Assembly (NCBI GenBank): GCA_946406115.1
Contig: OX291545.1
Location: 4,712,001-4,776,000 of the forward strand
From: Apoda limacodes
Taxonomy: Eukaryota > Arthropoda > Insecta > Lepidoptera > Limacodidae
DNA length: 64,000 nucleotides
Direction of reading: 5' to 3'
Under the pieces are notes generated by a model. It was not told where the DNA came from. It did not search any database and was given only the letters and a program-made list of their open reading frames with translations. The position numbers and the translations under genes are program-made. Shown in pieces: positions 1 through 11,772 of the stretch (within the stretch, counting starts at the first letter, position 1; every line of letters begins with the position of its first letter).

Positions 1-480
1 AAGTTTTGTATCGCATTCGTGATTTTATAAGCGAGGAGCTACGTATGAAGCTGTGTGACTGTCTAGTTAGCTTATGCAGATACTGTTTACGGCCCTAGGC
101 TGCTCGCAAAAACAGATAGAATTATACAGAGAGTACAAAATGCCTGTGCAAGGTAATTAATTATTTAAATGTAAATTAAATTCGTGAACTTAGTAATGTC
201 AAAAATTTTAAATTTAAACTAAAGAATTACTTTTTAACAGTCCAAAAGCAAAATGAGTCGCGCGCGAGCGGAGTGGTCGGTTTGTTCCAACAATGCAGCA
301 CAATGTTAAAAGGCTAAATAGTAAAAATATCTTTAATAATGTTAATGATTTTTATATGAGTTTATTATATTTATATTTTACAAATTTTGCCTGCATATAC
401 ATTTATATTAACCTTATTTATTATTTTATATATACCTTATATATACTTATACCTATTTACCTTAAACTAGAACACATAAC
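1..480. other. AT-rich intergenic or intronic sequence
   Basis: I see no gene or recognisable repeat here. A short GC-rich patch (GAGTCGCGCGCGAGCGGAG, about 255-275) interrupts AT-rich sequence. If the side gene continues below position 1, this is intron. Confidence 0.4.
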
Positions 481-772
481 CGGTGCCTCACGGGCACACC
501 TTTTACTAAGGGCGACGCTGAAAATCAGCGCTTCAGCACCTTGTTGCAGCATACGCTGAGTCGATGTCCTGTTTGGCATCACAGCACCCATATTTAAATA
601 TGTCTAGTTAGATCCGTATATTTTTGTTTTGTTTTATATTTTCGTTTTTAAGTGTTTTTTGTTTTCTTATTTTTATCTCCATTATTTTGGTGTACCTTTA
701 TGTAAACGTGTATGTAACAGTATGGGTGAAATGATGCTTAATAAATGTCTGTCTATGTCTATGTCTATAAAA
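480..772 (+). mobile_element. LINE 3' end with AATAAA and (TGTCTA)n tail
   Basis: A 3' fragment of a non-LTR retrotransposon. It carries the hairpin CGCTGA-AAA-TCAGCG at 516-530, an AATAAA at about 740 and ends in a TGTCTATGTCTATGTCTAT tail. The same hairpin, AATAAA and hexamer tail, on the opposite strand, end the long LINE at 38.7-43.9 kb, so this is a 5'-truncated relative. No reading frame is left. Confidence 0.6.
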
Positions 773-779
773 TATTATT

Positions 780-1735
780 ACCTTGAAAATCCGATAAAAA
801 CAATTCAGTAGCACTCACGTGCAGAAGTACACCATCCACATGTGTAGGAGTGCAACTCCCTCACTCCCTCCTTATGAAATTTAGTGGTGTAGTGTTATAG
901 TGAAGTAGGCATCGTCCACATAAGGAGGGAAAATTATTATATTTTATCATAGTAAAGTTATTAACAATAGTGGGAATAGCCACAAATGATCTTAGTGCAA
1001 ACGGAGCTTTTAATATCAAGTATTTCCAGCGATCAATCCTAAAACTTTTTGAATATAATAGACTTTATGAAAATAAAATCATCATAAATTAAAACTATTT
1101 ACTTAAACCCTTAACCTTTATTGCCCAAACGCATGAGCTCGTCTTATCTTTATTATCCATTACTACATTTTTATAACACGTTACACCAAAAATACAAAAA
1201 AATCAACAGCTACTGAGTATTAATAATAATCTTACATCTGACGTCCGAATACTAAAACCCTTATTAAATTTAATCTCTAATTTATTATATTATGCTGTCT
1301 CTTAAAATGTCGACATACCCATGGTATTATATGAAAGTATAGTACCCAAAACTTTAAGTATCGAACTAATTATCAACATAGAAAATTTTGAGCGAGCATG
1401 CTACTGGAGTTTTACCTAACAAAAGTGTTAGTATTTGGGTTAGTTTATTAGTATAGAAAAATTAAACACACTTATATTATTGTGGCCATGATTCATTACT
1501 GTTAATTTTATCATAATCTTTAAAAAATATTCAGCTAACAGACAAGCAAGTTAAGCTAAAATAACCTGCAGGTAATCATTATAATTTTGACTGAGTAGGA
1601 ATCATGTGTTATGTCAAAAACCACATAAGAATTGCTTGTTGAACGCCTAGGTAGGTATTACCCAAGTTGACTATCGAGATGAGAAGGAAGATAAACATTT
1701 TCCATCTGTTAAGGACGACAGAATTTACATTAACA
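780..1735. other. No gene seen; AT-rich with one short inverted repeat
   Basis: AT-rich sequence. An 11-base inverted repeat (CCCTCCTTATG at about 868 and CATAAGGAGGG at about 919) is the only structure I noticed. Confidence 0.4.
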
Positions 1736-1739
1736 TTGT

Positions 1740-1960
1740 TTAGTCTCCATAAAAGTTTTCTGCCGTCTTTATGCGATTGAAAAGTTTTCTCGTCAACAAA
1801 TATGACGATGTTATTAACGCAGTCAAAATTATAATATTCAACGCAAAAGCTTGCTCTTGATTGAGCATGCCCTCGGTTAGCGAAATCTTTTTCGCTGGCC
1901 TACAGTGCCAAAGCCTTGCTTCTTTCAACCGCCGTCGGACAGTCTGCGTCAAAATCTGAA
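1740..1960 (-). pseudogene. Tc1-like transposase fragment
   Basis: A minus-strand frame encodes TQTVRRRLKEARLWHCRPAK then KISLT, which matches the second helix-turn-helix region of Tc1-type transposases, where TVRRRL-x-E-A-G-L and RPAKKP-x-LT are standard. Further on, LFNRIKTAEN resembles the segment that follows the second catalytic region in another frame, so an internal deletion or frameshift separates the two. No DDE triad and no inverted terminal repeats are seen. It is a dead remnant about 220 bp long in the host intron. Confidence 0.6.
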
Positions 1961-2154
1961 AATATTTTTTTATTAAAAAATACCCAATAATAAAAGCTGA
2001 AGCATACGAAAAGGCAGCGTTGCCAACTACCAAAAAGTCTTATCCTATTAGAAATTATTTCCTCGTTTTGTGTGTAAATAAAACTTATACATAAATTTAT
2101 TTAAACAATGTAATTATTATTAATCACTGGATTTCCACTGAAATTCTTAATAAA

Positions 2155-2365
2155 TTTTAAGGATCCTGTACCCAAAGGGTAGAAAACGGGACCCTAATAC
2201 TAAGACTCCGCTCTCTGTACGGAGGTAGGTGACACCATGGATTAACATATAGGTATGCTACTTTTTATCCTGAAAAAATATAGTGTTTTCAAGGGATGAG
2301 CAAGGAATCAGATATGGTTCGGTAACTGAATTTAGCGCGGGTGGAACCGCGGGCACAGCTAGTAA
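2155..2365 (+). repeat. Partial TTCCGTACCC repeat joined to a Helitron-type 3' end
   Basis: 2160-2235 carries the opening of the dispersed repeat (CTGTACCCAAAGGGTAGAAAACGGGACCC...ACTCCGCT). The stretch ends GGTGGAACCGCGGGCACAGCTAG|T, a GC-rich stem followed by CTAG before T, which is the usual 3' terminus of Helitrons. Two truncated elements seem to be abutted. Confidence 0.5.
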
Positions 2366-2764
2366 CATTATAAAATAACAAATATTTTTTTTACATTGAC
2401 CGGCGCGGCGTGCATATTTAGTAACTACCTATAATGGGAACGGTGTTTAAATCCATTACAGTTACCATTGCCGCGCGCGTATGTATTGTGTGTCTCGCAA
2501 TACCACAACATACCTACGCGAGCGGCAATGGTAAAAGGCATAAATAATAATACGTAAAGGCTAAACAATGGATTTTTAACAGCAATTCCCTTGAAGTTAC
2601 AAAATATGCTCGCCGATAACCGGGTCATGACTGATTTTTTTTATATAAAACCCGACGACATAGTTCAGTAAAATATATTTTTCTATCGCTTATGTAAGTG
2701 CAAATAAACACCTTCCACTGACTGACCGACTCATCGATCACTTGAATGTATAAATAGGTAATAG

Positions 2765-2965
2765 ATAAATGACTCCCTCGCAACCAAGTTGGTAGTGTGC
2801 TCAACTGCTGTGCAGAGGGTGTGGGTTCGATTCCCGCACAGGACAAACATTTATGTAATAAACATTTGTGTTTGTCTTGAGTCTGGGTGTAATTACGTAT
2901 GATATGAATGTACTTACAAAAAAGTAATATATGTATTTGTATCCTTTGTCTGGTAACCATAACAC
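2765..2965 (+). repeat. tRNA-derived SINE, copy 1
   Basis: The head resembles a tRNA: CAAGTTGGTAGTGTGCTCAAC as an A-box region and GGTTCGATTCC as a near-perfect B box (about 2823-2835). The body ACAGGACAAACATTTATG...GTGTTTGTCTTGAG...GGGTGT is shared with copies at 19735 and 37150, so it is a SINE and not a tRNA gene. Confidence 0.65.
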
Positions 2966-3397
2966 AAGCTTTGCTTACTTTGGGACCCGCCGGCGCTGTG
3001 TGGAATGTCCAAATATATTCATATTTATAATGATACGTAATATTGAGAAGCAGTGCTCTGGGTATTGAGAAACGGCTCCATTTGGTGAGCCGCTTTTATA
3101 GCCGCATATTTCTCAGCAGTTGTGGCTTGAAAATAAACCTGTCGGAGCTATGGCGATAGGGCTCTCCCCGTTCCCTCGTTCCGGAGGATCCAATGTCTTA
3201 TTGTTTTTCTCTGTAAATAGAATGTTTTAAATTTGACGCTTATTTAAAACAAGTGTCAAATACCAAAAAAAAAAAAAATGTCACTCACGATACTACTTTT
3301 AGTTACCTATTGAAGACCACACAGTAAAATTATTTCTTTATTACTGTTTTTCTTTTATATTGTATTTATTTTTCTATATTAAGTATTGATTACCTAC

Positions 3398-3530
3398 TGA
3401 CTCTTCGGTGAAGGAAAACATCGTGAGGAAACCTGCATAATTTAAAAAAAAGACTCATGTAAACACCCTCGATAAGGGGAGGCCGTGCCCCACGGTCGGA
3501 ACGTAGGTATGAGGCTGATAAGGATTAAAA
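3398..3530 (+). repeat. SINE fragment (TTCGGTGAAGGAAAACATCG type)
   Basis: CTCTTCGGTGAAGGAAAACATCGTGAGGAAACCTGCAT followed by a GGCCGTGCCCCAC segment. The same core in the opposite orientation lies at 27385-27695 with a complete tRNA-like head; this copy has lost the head. Confidence 0.6.
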
Positions 3531-3539
3531 TTATTAAGT

Positions 3540-5320
3540 TACTACTTTTGATTCATGATGGATAGGTTCCTCCAAACATACGTAATGAACAAAGTAAATT
3601 TACTTAGTGTTATTCGAGTTTGTCGCTTAATATCTTTTATTCTGTAGCCCGCTTCTCCGCTGCACTTGGATAAGTTTTGGTGCCATTTTTAATTTAGATA
3701 GGTGGGTAGCGATGCAACAAAAGATTGGGCGCCCGCGCGCTTAATCGTGTCAACGGCACGGATAACATAAAATTTTGATTTATTTTATTTTACCTTGATG
3801 CTGATTGAGCTCGGTACTTACGCCGCGCCGGCTTTCATTCATGTTTGTATACATATATCTATAGATATGTTCGCAGACGTAGCTGTGTTCAGTCTCTTTA
3901 CTACGATTTATCTATACGTTTAAGTTATAGGTATGTTTTCGTGGGTAGCTTGATGTGTCGCCTCCTGTACAGGGACCGTTCAAGTATTACGTAAGCACTA
4001 TAGGGGGGTGGGGGGGTCCTTGCTTTGCTTATTTTTGATGACATGGGGGAGGGGGGGTCAAAAAAAAAAGTTTACCCAATCGATAATTTATCGTTTTTTA
4101 TCATAATTAACCCCTTCCGAGTAATAGCGCAAGGAAAATTGTGATTTTTGTCAAAAAATGTTACATTTTTTAAAGTTGTCTTAATTTCACCGAAAATCAG
4201 ATAGTATTACAAAAAAAAAATTTAAACTACTAATATGAAGTATTTTAGTTGAAAAATAAAACGTTTCTTTTTTTATTTTTGTACGATGAATGTTAAAGGA
4301 GATATGACATGGCAAAAATGGTTGTTAAACGAAAAATGAAGAGACTGGATCGTTCTGGCGTAAATATCTGGAAAAATATAACTTCCACAAAAAAATTATT
4401 ACTATTATTTTGCAAGAAGACGAAATTGGGAAAATTTTGAGAGCAACAAGGACCGTTTAAAATAAGCAGAAAAAAGTTATGGGCAAAATAAACGTTTTAT
4501 AATTTTTTTCAGGCCAATTTTTTAGCGCCATCTCGACTGAGGTGCTTGAAAAAAAAACTTTTACTGAAAAGTCAGAACACATGTTCCTAAATATGTCCAG
4601 TCATTTTAGCCCTATCGGATAATTAATTTTTATGATTTGGACTGATAAAATTGGGTCAAATCTTGTTTTTTGGAAGCCATTTTCAGTTTTGGTCCAGTAG
4701 CGTGAAATTTATTTATTTTAAACAACCAAATTTTGAAGCCTTTATTCCGAGTTATTTGTACTTGAATTTTTTGTTTTAAGCTTTCATCTGTAAGGCGATT
4801 TGGCCGTTTAAAATAGCAAATTTTATGTTTATAACGGTCAATGTTTTTTTTTCAGGTAAAATTTTAAAAAAAGTTAAGTCAATTGAAATTTGGCATCACC
4901 TAACATTTCGCGATAACCTTAGCTTTAAAATAGTTCATTGTAGATCTCGTAGATTAGCCAAAAATAAGTTACGGCTAAAAATTCAGAATAAAAAATCGCT
5001 ATATTTTTATGCTTCTATTGAACATTTAATAAAGAAATTTTAATTACGTTTTTTTGCATTTTTTTTTTAATTTACGGGTAGTTTTCAGCCCAGGAGGAAA
5101 AAATTACATTTATTTGATAATCTTAGCTTTACTTCCAGAATATTCCAAAAAAAAAACCCTAAAAAGGGTAAGATTCATTAAATATAGCGTTTTGGGCCAA
5201 AACCTCCTAATCACACTTGTTTACTTCTGAACTTGACACCTTTTTTGACAAATTTCAAAAAATTTCAAGTTGATCTGATTTGACTAAAATTACTGCTCGA
5301 TTTTACAAAAAAATTTACCT
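3540..5320. other. No gene seen; AT-rich with two G-tracts
   Basis: 3985-4070 has two G-runs (GGGGGGTGGGGGGGTCC and GGGGGAGGGGGGGTC) around CAAGTATTACGTAAGC, which looks like part of a repeat I cannot name. The remainder is AT-rich with many A and T runs. A 72-codon open frame near 4825 shows no protein character. Confidence 0.4.
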
Positions 5321-5325
5321 CCTTT

Positions 5326-5372
5326 CCTGGTCGACACGTGTTTCGCCTCAACACGAGGCATCTTCAGGAGAC
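5326..5372 (-). ncRNA. Hammerhead ribozyme-like motif of Penelope-like elements
   Basis: On the minus strand, CTGAAGA (5361-5367), a stem GCCTC-GTGTT-GAGGC, GAAAC, the tetraloop ACGT and GTC (5333-5335) follow one another. This meets the hammerhead core CUGANGA...GAAA...UH, with a 5-bp stem II, a 2-bp stem III (A-U, C-G) and predicted cleavage after GTC, between 5333 and 5332. Such minimal hammerheads occur in the terminal repeats of Penelope-like retroelements. Stem I is weak (GUC with GAC, two bases bulged), and no Penelope reverse transcriptase was found nearby, so this would be a solo terminal fragment. Confidence 0.55.
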
Positions 5373-5399
5373 GCAAGTTTGTCGTGCGCTATACCTTCA

Positions 5400-6740
5400 C
5401 CAAATGACGTAAAACAGCTGTTGTTGCCCTTATGTACACAACCCCCACTACTCCCCCCAACCGGCCTAATCACCTGATGGGATGATGCAATTATTTGAAA
5501 AAATACGTAATAACGGTGAATTAGAGACATTCAGTTGTTCGTTAATTATTACACCTCCATCCCTGTGCCGAACTATCTCCATCTGCTCCAAAGCGCAAAG
5601 TTTTAAACTTTTTTGTCATACGTGTAAAATTTCGAAGGTTTGCGGACTAAAACACGTGTGACTTTGTATGCATTCCCCGGGGGGTTCTGATAGTAAATGG
5701 ATAAGGTTTAGGCCACCTTAACTTATTTTTATAAACGAATACATATTAAGGTACGAAATAGCAATATATTTTAATACTTCCCCGTCAAATGAGGGTAGGT
5801 TAACTTGCATACCTGTACCACGATTTGCACGATAAGTATTAAGAGATATAAATAAGTGAGTGTGTTCCGTCTGGAAATTATAGTTAAATAATTTAATTAA
5901 AAATAAAATATTTAATTAAAAAATGATGTCAATAGGCGCAGATTAATAATAAATATTGATATGTAATACCTGTGTATAACTGTTGGACTTTGTTCGAGTG
6001 GAAAAAGATACATTGTACATATATTTTTTTTATCATAGTAAGTACGTAAACACTGTAATATATAACACACACAAGCAAATTTGTACACACAAAAAATATA
6101 TACAGTTGCCGCGACATCATTCGACACCCGGGGCACCAAAGTAGAGCCAAAGAAATATTTAATGATGTTTCTGAATAAATTTAAAACTATATAGTTATAG
6201 TTTAACTATTTAAAACTATTTTCAGCTACAAAATTGCGAAAATGTAGAATAATTTAAAACAATACAATGTGATACAGATTGCGTTATAACGTTGATTGAA
6301 GGGAGGAGAAATGATGCAGGGTGGTGAATTGAGGGGCACTCGGTGCTCGACGCACGGCGACTACCGGCAGGGACGTGATTTATTTTAATAATTAATTTCG
6401 TGCAGAGCTTAATTAACTTGAAATCAGTTTACTTCCCAAGAAATGCATACTTTGCTTTCAATAACATAATTTTATCTTCTGTTCATTTGCGAATGCTTTC
6501 CTGATGTTACATCTGGTTTAACTTGGAAAAAATGTGTACCAACTCATCGATTCACTCTTTAAAGTAAATAATGTGATTAGAACAAATTATTAAGTTAAGG
6601 AATACCTTATGAAACAACACTCATGAATAGTAAAACTTTTGATTTGTGTTTTTCCTTTTCCAATGACGGAATGGTAGATGGGCGTCTTTGGAACTAAAAA
6701 AGTTTAATACTTACTGGCTGGTAAAGCTGGAATATTGATT
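5400..6740. other. No gene seen
   Basis: AT-rich sequence without a convincing frame. Small minus-strand frames near 5912-6150 are low-complexity by-products. Confidence 0.4.
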
Positions 6741-6813
6741 AGATTAAAAAAATATATATTTGAGTATCGCTTGTTTTTTGGAAATCGTTTTTTTAAGAGC
6801 GTTTTGTCGAAAA

Positions 6814-7662
6814 TGGATAAAATTTAATTGCGTGTGGTTATTGAGTATCTATGTATCCTTGAAAAATTTCAGCACGAAACAAGTCAATCAAGATTCACAG
6901 GATACTTTAGGTACAAATGCTCCACCGTATTCTACAGTTGCACGTTGGTGCACCGAATTTAAATGTGGAAGAAAATCAATGAAAGATGACCCTCTCTCGG
7001 GTCGCCTTAGTGATTGTTTTAGCAGATCGTCGTATCACAGTACGTTTTGTAGCCGAAAAAAGAAAAATGCTTATCGATGCACAAAAACAAATGATGCTGA
7101 ACATTGCTCGAGCTTCTTTGGAACTGATATAATAAGATCCTGAGAATTTCTTAGCTCAATTTATAACCATGGATGAAACGTGGCTTCACCATTATGATCC
7201 AGACACAAAATTAAAGTCTATGACCTGGAATAGACCTCCATCTCCAATCCCCAAGAAATTTATGATGAGTCGTTCGGCCGGCAAAAACATGGGCTCTTTT
7301 ATGTGGGATAATAAAGGGGTGGTCATGATGGAGTATCTCAACCATGGAGCTACTGTCACTGTCTTTGTTTGCAGAACAAATAAAAAACTGCGTAACGAAA
7401 TTTGTCAAAAACGGCGAGGCAAACTATCAATAATTGTTTTGTTCCATCAAGATAATGCCCCGGCTTGCAGGTCCGCTGTGGCTATTCTAGAGGCTGGCTT
7501 CGAAATACTTGAGCATCGCCCGTATTCACCCTGCCTTGCCTCCAGTGATTTCTATCCATTTCCAAAGTTGAGGTGAAAGATTATTTGAAAGGACGGAGAT
7601 TCGAAGATCATAAAGCCGTAGAAGCGACAGTACAGGAATTTTTAGGTGTGCAGGATTATTAG
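6814..7662 (+). pseudogene. mariner transposase relic A
   Basis: Cut-and-paste transposase remnant. An ATG at 6814 starts MDKI followed at once by a stop, then LRVVIEY; 6920-7000 encodes NAPPYSTVARWCTEFKCGRK and DDPLSGR, the second HTH and linker. The catalytic domain starts MDETWLHHYDP (7169) and continues to FHQDNAPAC (second Asp, about 7452) and SPCLASSDF (third Asp, about 7546); the spacing is 31 residues, not the 34 of mariners, so three residues are missing. The C-terminus LKGRRFEDHKAVEA ends at a stop at 7660-7662. About 150 bp is missing before DETW, and several frameshifts make it inactive. Terminal inverted repeats were not recognised. Confidence 0.75.
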
Positions 7663-7929
7663 GCCAGTCGATATCAGTCATTTTGGGGTACTCTAGGGTA
7701 TAGAGTCTAAGTTTTTGACCTGTGCTAACTTGAGGGGGGGGGGGAGCAAAAACCTACAAATATTGAATCTATTCTATCTTATTATATCGACTGGACTATA
7801 AAGGTTTTTTAAGAAAGAAAATTAAAGTTTAGAAAAAAGATATTGCAAGTGTACTATGCTAAAAGGCGACTATATCTAAAAATAAAATTACATTTAATGA
7901 AAATTACCGGAAACATTCGCATTCTCACT

Positions 7930-8272
7930 TTTTAGAGTTCCGTACCCAAAGCGTAAAACGAAACTCTATTACTCAGACTTCGCTGTCCGTTCGTCTGTCC
8001 GTCTGTCACCGATCTCGTGAACTGTGATAGTTATATGAAATTTTCACAAATGATGTATTTCTGTTGCTCGTTTTTGCTTGATATTGAAATATTCACAGAA
8101 TATTAAGTTATATATCCATTTTAAAAATAAATAATTAAATTAAAATAAAACAAATATTTAAGGGTAAAAATATTTATCCCATACAAAAAACGTGATTCTT
8201 TGGTCGTTTTTATAGATAATGGTACGAAACGTTTCGTGCGCGAGAACGACTCGCACTTGGCCGGTTTTTATA
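7930..8272 (+). repeat. TTCCGTACCC...CACTTGGCC dispersed repeat, long copy
   Basis: It begins GAGTTCCGTACCCAAAG, has the CGCTGTCCGTTCGTCTGTCC motif and ends TTCGTGCGCGAG...CGACTCGCACTTGGCC. The 25677 copy has both ends too; the 15868 copy keeps only the start. The long middle here (8070-8210) is AT-rich and may be a secondary insertion. I recognise the type from lepidopteran introns but cannot assign a class. Confidence 0.55.
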
Positions 8273-8354
8273 TAAAGCCCTACGTATGAATGGTGATATT
8301 CGCTTAAAAGATTTACCGGAGCATATACAAGTATCAAAAGTTACTATGATGATG

Positions 8355-8960
8355 ATGATGATGGAATATTAAATACTCAGCATGATGTCCTTTTGAAGCT
8401 TAAAAATGCTTCATTATTGGTAAGCAGTCACGGTAGCCTACAGATGGACGCTTACAACACCAGAAGCATTACTTGCGCTTTGCCGACCCTTTATGCTGTA
8501 CGTGACCGTTTAGGTTCTAAAGTGTCAGAATGAATTCTCTGCAGATGGCGAGCGGTGATAAAAGTGATCCGTGGGCATAACTGAAGGTCTCTCTTTAGAT
8601 TTAAGGGTTCGATAAGATAGAACAACCACCCATTACCATCTCCAAGTTTATTGGGATTCTTTGTAGTGAAATTTCCAACGATATTAAATTCAGAGATCAT
8701 TTAGAAAACAATGTGAAGCTGGCATCCAACTTTATGGACTCAATAAAGCAAAGTAATATTTCACTTAGGGGCAAAAGTTGCTGCTTTAGAAGTCCGGCCC
8801 CATATGGAAAACTGCTGCCATCTCTGAGCAGTACTGGTGCACCTGGATACCAACTTAGACCTTTTGGCCCGGTTCAATGACAAGCTGAGAGAATTTTTGA
8901 CGATCCTAAAGTCACAAGCCGTATCGAAATGGCAACAGGTTATTAATAATTTCCGGCAGC
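8355..8960 (-). mobile_element. jockey-like LINE, 3' part plus inverted 5' part
   Basis: Minus-strand 8620-8355 encodes the end of ORF2, from EPLNLKRD through HSDTLEPKRSRT, and runs into the 3' UTR (GTCACGGTAGCC). Plus-strand 8615-8950 encodes the part just upstream in the same protein, from LGILCSEIS through GAPGYQL to DDPKVTS. The better copy at 63197-64000 shows that DDPKLT directly precedes EPLSLRRD. The two halves therefore cover adjoining segments but point in opposite directions, the layout produced by twin priming. Both halves carry stops and frameshifts. Confidence 0.65.
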
Positions 8961-8999
8961 GTAGAATCTTTGTTATAAACTTCATCATTCGAAGCTGAA

Positions 9000-10260
9000 A
9001 TTTTCAAAAATAGTTACTAAATATTGAGTATTTATGAATAATGACGCGCGATTTTCTTTTGTTTTAGCACGCCACGCTCGTGGAATGAACGCATCGTCCG
9101 CACAACCACCATTTGACTTTATTTTGCTGAGATCAGCCATTACGCACTACCTAGTCCAGTTATGGTAAAGTGAAAAGCACGCATGGTTTATGCTGCATTA
9201 TATGATGGACTTTATGAGTAATTGTGTTAAAAAGATATTAATTCAAGAAACGTTATGTTCTATAACAATACAACGATAAATTTCTGTAAATTAAATAGTT
9301 GGGAACACAACAGAGCGGAGAGTGATATTTCAGCGGCGTGGACCCAATCTTGATTTACGCCGACTCGCTGCCGTAACCCGTGATATGACGTCACTGGAAT
9401 ACATAAGTTGCAATAACAGCCTCAGCAAAGCGTCAAAGAAATAAAAGTGTTAGGAGACTTTTATTTACTTTGAATTCATTGCAGTAAAAGCTTGCTGATA
9501 TTGAGAACTGGAAAGTAACAAAGTCAGAGAATGACGAAAACTAACTGTCTCGTGTACTCATATTGTATTCAAAAAAATAAGAGAGTTATTGTTATGTCAT
9601 CGCATTAGCCTGAATTGCAATTGCTTCCTATTACTCTAACCAGGTCGCCTAGCTGACGCTACGTCATCGAGTCCACTGTAACTCGTACCACATTGCTGTA
9701 GTAAAAACTAATGACTATAAAAAGCTAGCTTTAGCGGAGCATTTACTTGATTCCATCCCTAATCATTGGATGGAATTGCATATCCCTAAAGTAATTTCCA
9801 GAGAGTGGCACTATAATATTTCTATACTTTTAACATAATAAACACTATACAATCACTATAAAAATTCGTCGTTTGCGTAGTGACACTGTGAGCATTATAT
9901 GTATGTCGTAAAAAGGCAACGGCAGTAGCGGGTCAATACAGTGACAAACAGCACAAACCCACCACTCTGCATTTAGAGGATAGAAGGGTACACGGGTTCT
10001 GCGGGGTACAGAGGTTTTACCTCATAAAATCATCCCAATAATTCCGCTTTCACATGATACTAATATCAATCTTTTTAATAAACACTTTTATTTTAATGTT
10101 GCTATTGATGGCAACAAATAAATAAATACGCTGAACTTACTTTCTTTAAAACCAACTCCTGACTTTTCTCCGTTTTTTCTAAGTCGATTATCTGATTGTT
10201 GTTAAGAAGAGCATTATCTCCATCACTTCCAATGCCGTTGGGAGTGACTGCATTAGCCGT
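9000..10260. other. No gene seen
   Basis: Mixed AT-rich sequence with no frame I trust. A GGCGTGGACCCAATC...GCCGACTCGCTGCC patch (about 9333-9375) is GC-richer but unassigned. Confidence 0.4.
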
Positions 10261-10263
10261 AAC

Positions 10264-11772
10264 ATGATCCTTCCTATCCTTGACATTATTCTTCCTATTA
10301 TCACAAATATCCTCAATCAATCTATTGTAACTGGTGAATTTCCAGAATCCTGGAAAGATTCATTAATTTTTCCTTTGCCGAAAAAAGCAAATCCTGCCTG
10401 TTATTCCGAATACCATCCCATATCCATCTTACCATTCCTATCCAAAATTCTTGAACGTCTTGTTCATGACCAACTATCTTATTTCCTCACTAAAAACCAC
10501 TTGTTAAATCCTCTTCAATCTGGTTTTCGCCCTGGACATAGTACGACTACTGCACTTGTCAAAATCTCTGATAACATTCGTCTTGGTATTGAAAGCAGAA
10601 AAGTCACAGTACCAACACTATTAGATTTTAGCAACGCCTTTAACACTGTTGACTTTGATATATTACTTTCACTTTTAAGTTATCTTAACATATATCCAAC
10701 AGCAATCGACTGGCTACATAGTAACTTGCGTGGGCGCTGTCAGCGGATCAAGGTAGATGATTCTTTCTCTATTTGGTGCTACACCAATACCGGCGTTCCG
10801 CAAGGTAGCCTGTTGTCTCCACTTCTCTTTGCTATTTTCATTAATAATATAACATCTAATTTATCTTCTCTCTACCATCTATATGCAGACGATCTTCAAA
10901 TATATACTCAGGCTCCGGTTAATGAACTAAACAGTGCAGTTGCTATAATAAATGGCGATCTTGCTAGTATTACAGAGTGGAGTACCTCGTTCGGACTTAA
11001 TGTAAATCCAAATAAAACTCAACTTTTTATTGTGGGTGGTTCAAGAATGATACCTAAGATTAATTTACAGGATCTCCCTAAAGTGAGTATAAACGGAACA
11101 GTCATTCCATATAGCGAGATTGTTAAAAACTTAGGTATCATTATAGACTTTCATGGCAAACACAATTAAAAGAAGTTAGCAGAAAAATATTTGTGTCAGC
11201 TAAATCTATTAGCAGATTGCGTAACTTCCTACCCATTGCCACTAAAATTGCACTGGCTAGATCCCTTTTGCTTCCTGTTCTCGAATATGCGGATGCTAGC
11301 TATTTTGACCTTACTGAGGAGCAATTAAATAAGCTTGAGCGTCTCCAAAACCTATGTATTAGATACATATTTGGTCTACGTAAATATGATCACATATCCG
11401 AATTTCGACTAAAACTCAAGTGGCTCCCAATTCGCCTTCGCCGGAATACTCATATTCTATTTCTTCTCTACAATGTACTGTTCAATCCGTCTGCCCCGTT
11501 ATACTTGAAAGAACGTTTCAATTTTATAGGGTCTACTGCTCTTCGCGCTACAACAAACTTGATGTTAAAAACTACAACACACTATTCTCAAACATATAAT
11601 GAATCGTTCACCGTCACTGCTCAGATTTTCTATAAAGTGTCCTCTACCCAAAGGTTGTCTGGAAGAGATCGCTTATTAGAGATAAGACCGCCAATTTGTC
11701 ATCGTTTTGCTTATTTTAATAGTGTGTTCTTTTTTTATGCGCAATACAGTATATTATTATTATTATTATCCA
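10264..11772 (+). mobile_element. LINE copy 1: reverse transcriptase with (TTA)n tail
   Basis: ORF2 remnant of a non-LTR retrotransposon. 10264-11169 encodes an RT core: SILPFLSKILERLVHDQL (finger region), LLDFSNAFNTVDF (motif A, catalytic Asp), GVPQGSLLSPLLF (motif B) and YHLYADDLQIY (motif C, YADD intact). A frameshift at about 11165-11190 leads to the thumb region in 11193-11700 (LLPVLEYADASYFD, LKWLPIRLRRNTHILFLLYN). It ends in a TTA repeat at 11750-11772. Endonuclease and ORF1 are missing (5' truncation), so it is dead. The RT type is jockey/CR1-like. Confidence 0.8.

Noticed and set aside
2800..2840. A tRNA gene
   Set aside because: The B box is good but there is no cloverleaf with acceptor pairing, and the same head plus body occurs at 19735 and 37150, so it is a SINE.
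4825..5043. 72-codon plus frame near 4.8 kb
   Set aside because: AT-rich by-product with Lys/Phe bias, no recognisable domain.
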